Origin: Agrocybe praecox
Taxonomy: Eukaryota > Basidiomycota > Agaricomycetes > Agaricales > Agrocybaceae
DNA length: 64,000 bases
Direction: 5' to 3'
Assembly: GCA_964017145.1 (NCBI GenBank)
Contig: OZ024848.1
Span: 880,501 to 944,500, forward strand
The notes below the pieces were generated by a model, which saw only the letters and a program-made list of their open reading frames with translations, ran no database searches and was not told where the DNA came from. Positions 58,601 to 64,000 of the stretch are shown here, piece by piece. A program made the position numbers and the translations under genes. Within the stretch, counting starts at the first letter, position 1, and every line of letters starts with the position of its first letter.

Positions 58601-59406
58601 CGGCAAGTGGGAACACGAAAGGTCTCACGCGACTTACCAAGAGTGTGGATATTTTTGCTCTTGGATGTCTCTTTTATTATACCCTAACAAGCGGCGGCCA
58701 CCCTTATGGAGACAGGTTTGAGAGGGAGGTAAACATTATGCGCGATGCGAAGGATTTGAGTGGCCTCGATCGTTTTGGAGAAGAGGGTACAGAGGCGAAG
58801 CATCTTATTGACCAGATGCTAAGTTTCGAACCAAAGGGCCGGTGAGTCTTTCTTTCCAACTTTTTTTGCGACTGTCCATCTCACTCGATCCTCAGTCCCG
58901 ATACCACTACGATTCTTCTGCATCCTTTCTTTTGGGATCCAGCGCGACGCCTCAATTTTCTGCAAGATGCGTCTGATCGTTTCGAGATCATGTGTCGCGA
59001 CCCACGGGACGCGCATCTCATTCGGCTGGAAAAGGGTGCTCTTGGAGTTGTGGGCAATGATTGGCACGCCCGTTTGGACAAGATCTTCATCGAGAATCTT
59101 GGCAAGTACAGGAAATATGACGGCAAGAGTGTACAAGATCTACTACGTGCATTGAGAAATAAAGTGAGTCTTTAGAAATTTTTGGATCTATTCTAAATGC
59201 TGATGTGTTTGTCGCTTCAGAAACATCACTACCAAGATCTTCCTGATAACGTGAAGCGACATTTAGGGCCTATGCCAGAAGGCTTCCTCGGGTATTTCAC
59301 TCGGAGATATCCACAGCTGTTCCTACACGTCCACGCTGTGATTAGGGATACCGGGCTTTATAGCGAGTCCATGTTCAGGACTTATTTCGAGCTTCCAGAC
59401 ACATAA
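55633..59406 (+). CDS. IRE1: IRE1, ER stress sensor kinase/endoribonuclease
   Basis: Five exons (55633-56242, 56292-56541, 56598-58841, 58896-59163, 59221-59406) give 1185 residues. The signal peptide MASILLAALVASVSAQA leads the lumenal sensor domain (beta-propeller-like, LLDTVLVATVDGKFHAVNR). One membrane helix is GVISLLFLLFSLIAGWLG (about residues 520-540). A long acidic/basic linker precedes the kinase: GFGSHGTVVFQG, VAVKRLL, LVHRDIKPQNILVS, DFGLCKRL, GTVGWRAPEIL. A roughly 45-residue Ser/Gly insert lies between APE and SVDIFALGCLFYYTL. The KEN ribonuclease domain closes the protein (LNFLQDASDRFEI, HHYQDLPDNV, YFTRRYPQLFLHVH). It would splice HAC1/XBP1-type mRNA during unfolded-protein stress. 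Confidence 0.94.
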
Positions 59407-59980
59407 AAGACGACATCTGTCGCCTTATTAAACCGCCGGGAATTCCTTCATAAAAGTATCATCTAGGTTTTGAAGAATCATTCAACTTCAAGTCACCCTC
59501 GCCTGCATAACGACCATATTCATCTTACTCATTATTCTGCTTGCATTCTACTCCATACTCAACAATATGTTCTCCAACTGCATTTTCATTTGCCGCACCC
59601 ATCAACCGCACCCTTCATCCACCTCCTCCCTATATTGCCCATTGTCCAATGTACTTACCGCTATCACTAGATCCGACTGCTATATTACAATGACATTCAA
59701 ATACGGCGACTACGATCCCCGTTTTGAACCCCTGCGACGCATACTTACTGGTATCTTTATTTTTCTTTTGACCCTATTGACGACCTTTTCTTGCTTATAT
59801 ATATATCACTTTTGTAACGTACCTGCTGTCTTTGGATTTGTACAACATCGCACCGTATCATCGATATCATATAAATTTCCAAAAACGTATTTTAACGTCC
59901 TACTTTGTTTGCAAGAAACTACTCGGCTACAAGACCAACCGGTAAACTGCGTGTGACATATCTCATAAATTCTGAGTCCT
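59407..59980. other. 3' flank of IRE1 and 3' UTR of the MYND gene
   Basis: Convergent tails. A short plus-strand frame near 59690-59956 with a hydrophobic run (ILTGIFIFLLTLLTTFSCLY) has no further support. Confidence 0.5.
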
Positions 59981-61788
59981 TCAGTCTACAGCATTGAAAT
60001 CAAAATGCTGGACGGAAGAAGGAGCACTCCCTTCTCCAAAGGATTTCTGGCTTGCTACGTCTTTAAGCTCCTTCAGCATTTGTGGGTCCATCGTGGACGA
60101 ACTGACTAGGATCCTCTTTCCATCTGCAAACTCGACAGGAATCTGAAGTGCACCGGTAGCCGATTTGCCTGACGGGGCTGTTTCTGCAAGGGTAGCTGAG
60201 CCATTGTCGATTACGGAGCACTCCGCTCCTGGGCGGCAAAATGGCTTGTGGTTCTTCCAATCGGCTTTTTGGCACTCTTTGCTGCAGTAGCTCGGTTTCT
60301 TGTCGGGGTCGCAAGATCCTGCGCCTGCTCAAAAGAAAAGTTATTCTTGGTCAACAAGAGAAATTTATATGAAGCCTCGACAAGAAACTTACATTTTGCC
60401 AACATGGAGCCTGTGTCAGACTGTACTCCACATCCTGGAGCTGCGCAACGATAACGGTTTGGGTGCTTCAACCTCTTCACAGCCATCTTGTTCTTCCCTT
60501 TTTCATATTGCTTGTTTCTCTCTTCCAAAGCCTTGATGGCGTCCTTATACCAAAGGTTGAGCTCGATTACTGTCGATGAAAATTTCTGGAACATGTTGTT
60601 CATGAAGAACAGAACAACGGGAGATGCTGGTGCTCCTGGAGGTGAAACGGCTTTGCACAATTTAGCGGCTTCGTTGCAGTGGTGCGAGGCCCCAAAAAGA
60701 TAACGAGCACGTAAAGCTGAACCAGAGCCAGCCGAATCGATGTACCAGTTGACCAACCGTCCGTGCGCCATGGCTTTGACTTTCTTAGAGGCGGAACTGG
60801 AATATGCGGCTTGGATGAGATAGTCATGCATGCGCCTTCGGTCGCGGGTACAACCCAAACCGATAGCAAGCCTGTCATGAAGGAAATGAGAAACGATACT
60901 AGTCAACTCTAAGAAAAAAAGGATGCCGTACCTCATACCGTATTCCAGAGCCGCTTCGGGGTCGCCACAGTCGGCTGCTTCCTTGATAACGCGTTCGTTC
61001 CTGGTGGCAAGTTGTTCCTTTATGATCGACATTTCTTTCCACATTTCCTCCGCGATATTTTTTCCATCAATCTCAGTACCGTCCGAGGGCATGACTCTCG
61101 ACTTCCAGTTGCAATATTCCAAAATCAAAGCCGTCAACCTGTCTTCTTCGCTGTCATCTGCTTCATGCAGAGAGTCAGGAGTTGGCACTCTGACGCCAGT
61201 AAATTGGATCGAATCGGGAGGGGTAATGGCGGCAGCAGCAATTCCCTGGAAGCCAGTAATCAGTTTGATGCTATTGAACAAGGACTTGAAAGTCTCGTTG
61301 GCAATACTGATGGTAGATCTTGTTGAGATACCGATGTTCCATAATCTTTCGGCGGAGACACCGATGCGTCTCATTTCAGAACCAACTGCAGCAGCCAGTT
61401 CTTTATCCTCCGTCGTCAATTTCCAGGGGGCATAAGGGGCTGGCGGATTGGCAATTTGCATTTTGTTCATGTCCATGTTGTTCACAAAAGCATATAAAAT
61501 AGCCTTAGCAAGCATTGGAGCAGCCTCCTTAGCTGTATCCGGGAAAAACGACATGCCGCTCTCGCTGTGCGATATTCCTAGGGGCAACCTTTCCATGTGC
61601 GTATACTGAGACTGCGGTTGAACAAAGTTGATGATATGCGACGGCGTTGGTTCTATCTGAATGAAGCGCATGTCGAAATGCCATTCATTGGGAACCATCC
61701 CAGAAGGCGCCTTTGCATTACTAGGCAAAGCGTTGAAAGCTGCAACGAGCTCCTTGGTTGACATCATTGAATCTTGTAGGTCTTTCAT
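59981..61788 (-). CDS. MYND-type zinc-finger protein
   Basis: The long helical first part (about 470 residues, Ala/Glu-rich, with ADCGDPEAALEYGMR) is compatible with a Sel1/TPR-like solenoid but is not a clear repeat. An intron near 60872-60935 separates LAIGLGCTRDRRRMHDYLIQ. The MYND finger is YRCAAPGCGVQSDTG, then CDPDKKPSYCSKECQKADWK and HKPFC, with the C-C-C-C-C-C-H-C set. It is split by an intron of about 65 nt (about 60326-60391). The protein ends HFDFNAVD. MYND fingers bind Pro-rich partners in transcription or chromatin complexes. I start at ATG 61788 (MKDLQDSMMSTK); an in-frame ATG at 61818 would add ten hydrophobic residues. Confidence 0.82.
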
Positions 61789-62318
61789 TGTGAATAATAT
61801 CTTAATATGTATCAGCATGACCTTTGCTACGATTCTGAAGAATTTTAAAATACCAGGTGCGTTCAAAGAAGCGGGAGGCTTGGAAAAAATGCAAGCCGCC
61901 TAGGCTATATAATGTGGGGTTTCGGCTTTTGCCGCTATCGCTTGTCAAGGCGCTAGCGCCAATTTGGGAAACAGGTTTAAATATTTTCCAGTTCTTTTCT
62001 GCGAAAACTAAGGGAAATCTGAGTGACGGAAATTTTGGACCTCCCCCTCCCCAACATACCTTCCCTATTTGCAAAACCTTCCTGTAAAAAAAATTCAATA
62101 TCAATACAATCAAAGTTCGGAACTTGTCCATTACCAAACGCTTTTATTTGCCACTGGGACGGATACCCTCCAACATTCTAAGCATCTCTATTCCCTAATG
62201 TTATTAGGGTCTGGAGCGCTTCAGTGTACTTTGAAATTCTCTGTCATTTGGCCAGGCATCAGATATATTTACTTTTCAAGTTCTATAACAACGCCACGCG
62301 ACATACAACAACTTGGGA
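61789..62318. other. upstream of the MYND gene and downstream of the RBR gene
   Basis: 530 bases with the MYND promoter on the left and the 3' flank of the RBR gene on the right. No gene recognised. Confidence 0.6.
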
Positions 62319-64000
62319 TCACCTGTATAGTGGACAAGTTTGTAGGTGCGTCCTACTTCCCCACACTTCATTGTGCGCAATGCTTGCCCCACATCTCCAA
62401 CAGCTGCAAAAAATGTATGGCAAATGGGCGACTATATGTCTTGAGATTGAAAAGAAATACATACAATCCATGCCCACAACGGCCTGTTAAAAAGTTACAT
62501 AGATTGTAATGAATGACAAAGTAAAACCAGAGGATTTTTTGGCGGTACTTACAGGTGATATAGTCGCATCCGTCTTTTTTTTCGACCTACAATCAAAAGA
62601 ATGTCAATTCGAGAATCCATATTTGATTTCATGCAGTTCACTCACCCGATTCTTACACCTCGTGCATTGCATAGTGGTATTATTGATTGTCGCCTTTGTC
62701 GCATCCTCACCAGCCACCCAATCTGGACGCAAGGTGTCAAATTCCGCACATGTCAACCCTTCGTGCCATGGAAGTTGGTGCGTAAAGCAGGACTTTTTGT
62801 AGCACCAAACGCATTGGACGACGGGATACCCATCTAACAACAACACAATACGTCAGTGAAGAGTACATTGACACCTTGAAGAGTCACCTTAGCTTACCTC
62901 CGAGTTCGTGTATTTGACCATGATTGCATTTCGAACCTAGGCACCATCTGAAGTTAGGGTCGTTTGCCAGGCGTTGTCTGAGGTCGATGCTGTTGTATCT
63001 GTAAATTTGTAAGCTGGAAGTGCAGGAGATGTGCCACGCATGGGGCAAACACCTTTTAAAACACTCTGGAGTCGCCCATTGCCTAATCTCGTCATATCCA
63101 AGTTTCTCAGGGCATGGATAACTTGGGCAACTGATTGTGAGAGCCCCTAAGCCAGCTTTGTCAAATATTTGAACCTCGACATGGCGCGCTATGCACTCTT
63201 TACACGCCATGGGCAAGTGCTGGCATCGTCGCGTCGGAGGAAACCGAGGATATTCGTACTCGGGTATGTCATCTGAGCCGCATATCGGACATTCTACCAC
63301 TTTTGTAGATGCCTTTTGAGCTAGTGCTGATCTAATGGATGGGTGGAGGGTGCCTAAAAGTACTTCCGAGAGCCTTTGCGGGGTCAGCGCTTTCGTGTAA
63401 GGCACAGTATCGACCATTTTCTAAGGCATATGTAAGACGCCACTTGAGCAACTAAGCTTCAAGTTTTCGATAACCTACCCGAAGGGGACAATCCTTGAGT
63501 AATTCCAACGCAGCTCTGGCTCCGTCTTCATCGCCAATCTGGACAAACTGTATCCCGACAGCGTTGAGGTGGTGTCTACCCATGTCCAATTTCTTGATTG
63601 CGTCTTCTATCGCATCCGCCGGATCGTCCGCTAGAAAACAATCAGAGGTCAGCCTTTACGCACACACACTGCACAACGATATTTAGGCTATAGCAGAACC
63701 TACTTGGTGCACCATCCGTCAGTACAACAATATCCACTGGTTTTATATCAGCGTATCCAGGTTTCCCTACTTCGTTGTTGAGTTTTTTGACAACACGATC
63801 CAGAATCGTCTTCAGTTTCTTTCCGGTGTACGTCCAACCTGAAGGCCTTTAATGGCGATTGTGCGCTTGAACGATTTTATTTACCTCGGGGTTGAACAGT
63901 GTCGAATATATCGAGCATTTCTGCTGGGTCCTGTAGCAGACTTAGAAATTGAATCGTTCAAGTCAGATGCATGACGTACGGCAATGAATTGCTTCTGTTT
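62319..64000 (-). CDS. VWA domain fused to a RING-IBR-RING2 (RBR) E3 ubiquitin ligase, 5' end outside the window
   Basis: Splicing with phase-matched GT-AG introns links these parts. A VWA segment has WTYTGKKLKTILDRVVKKL, DIVVLTDGAPTDDPADAIED with the MIDAS Asp, and VGIQFVQIGDEDGARAA. Its C-terminal KMVDTVPYTKALTPQRL is followed without break by RING1 (CPICGSDDIPEYEYP...CQHLPMACKECI...CPSYPCPEKL). Then come the IBR (FRWCLGSKCNHGQIHEL, VQCVWCYKKSCFTHQ, GLTCAEFD, CTRCKNR) and RING2 (KKDGCDYITCRCGHGFCWRC) ending LQTCPLYR. The RING2 Cys in DGC fits the RBR transfer cysteine. The intron 63421-63478 carries an in-frame stop if retained. The protein would move ubiquitin by an HECT-like thioester. 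Residues before 64000 are unread, so other domains may precede. Confidence 0.85.

Overview
This window looks like chromosomal DNA from a filamentous basidiomycete, most likely a litter- or wood-decaying mushroom (Agaricomycete). The reasons are many short introns of about 50-65 nt per gene, a GH7 cellobiohydrolase with a CBM1 tail, a type-3 copper tyrosinase, a copper-fist regulator, intron-containing tRNA-Asn genes, and a Ty3/gypsy Pol of the type common in mushrooms. No bacterial features are present. Exons and products were read by eye; no database was searched.

Positions 1-12.5 kb form an AT-richer, repeat-laden accessory block. An intact Ty3/gypsy-type Pol (RT, RNase H, integrase) sits between two unrecognised long ORFs (30-1613 and 5659-6642). 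It is followed by a putative LTR boundary and a leader-like region with a 17-bp tandem repeat and five dispersed hairpins whose stems covary. Next come an unrecognised spliced gene fragment, decayed coding remnants and a 672-bp Tc1/mariner-like fold-back element. That element has two 303-bp arms and a TA duplication, and it interrupts one of the remnants.

Positions 12.5-27.4 kb are dense housekeeping DNA, almost all on the minus strand: ZUO1-like ribosome-associated J protein, a peroxisomal alpha/beta hydrolase (C-terminal AKL), HMG-CoA lyase, a CaMK-type kinase with a myristoylation motif, a VIT/CCC1 iron transporter, a long tyrosinase, and a small membrane protein. Two tRNA-Asn(GTT) genes in opposite orientation bracket the transporter and the tyrosinase.

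Positions 27.6-47 kb carry RRP9 (U3 snoRNP), alanine aminotransferase with two usable starts, a copper-fist activator whose first exon is only the ATG, geranylgeranyl diphosphate synthase with a GC-AG intron, a serine beta-lactamase-like hydrolase, an RSC7/Swp82 chromatin-remodelling subunit, an unrecognised nuclear protein, and a small nucleotidyltransferase with an apparent AT-AC intron.

Positions 47-64 kb carry the secreted cellobiohydrolase behind a repeat-bearing promoter, a large low-complexity membrane protein, IRE1 (the ER unfolded-protein sensor), a MYND zinc-finger protein, and, running off the right edge, a gene joining a VWA domain to a complete RING-IBR-RING2 ubiquitin ligase. 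Functional links across the window are loose: peroxisome/mitochondrion leucine and lipid metabolism (14.7-17.7 kb), copper use (tyrosinase and copper fist), and secretion (cellobiohydrolase and IRE1). No secondary-metabolite cluster is seen. The least ordinary items are the covarying hairpin array, the three-ORF retroelement, the compensatory tRNA pair and the VWA-RBR fusion.
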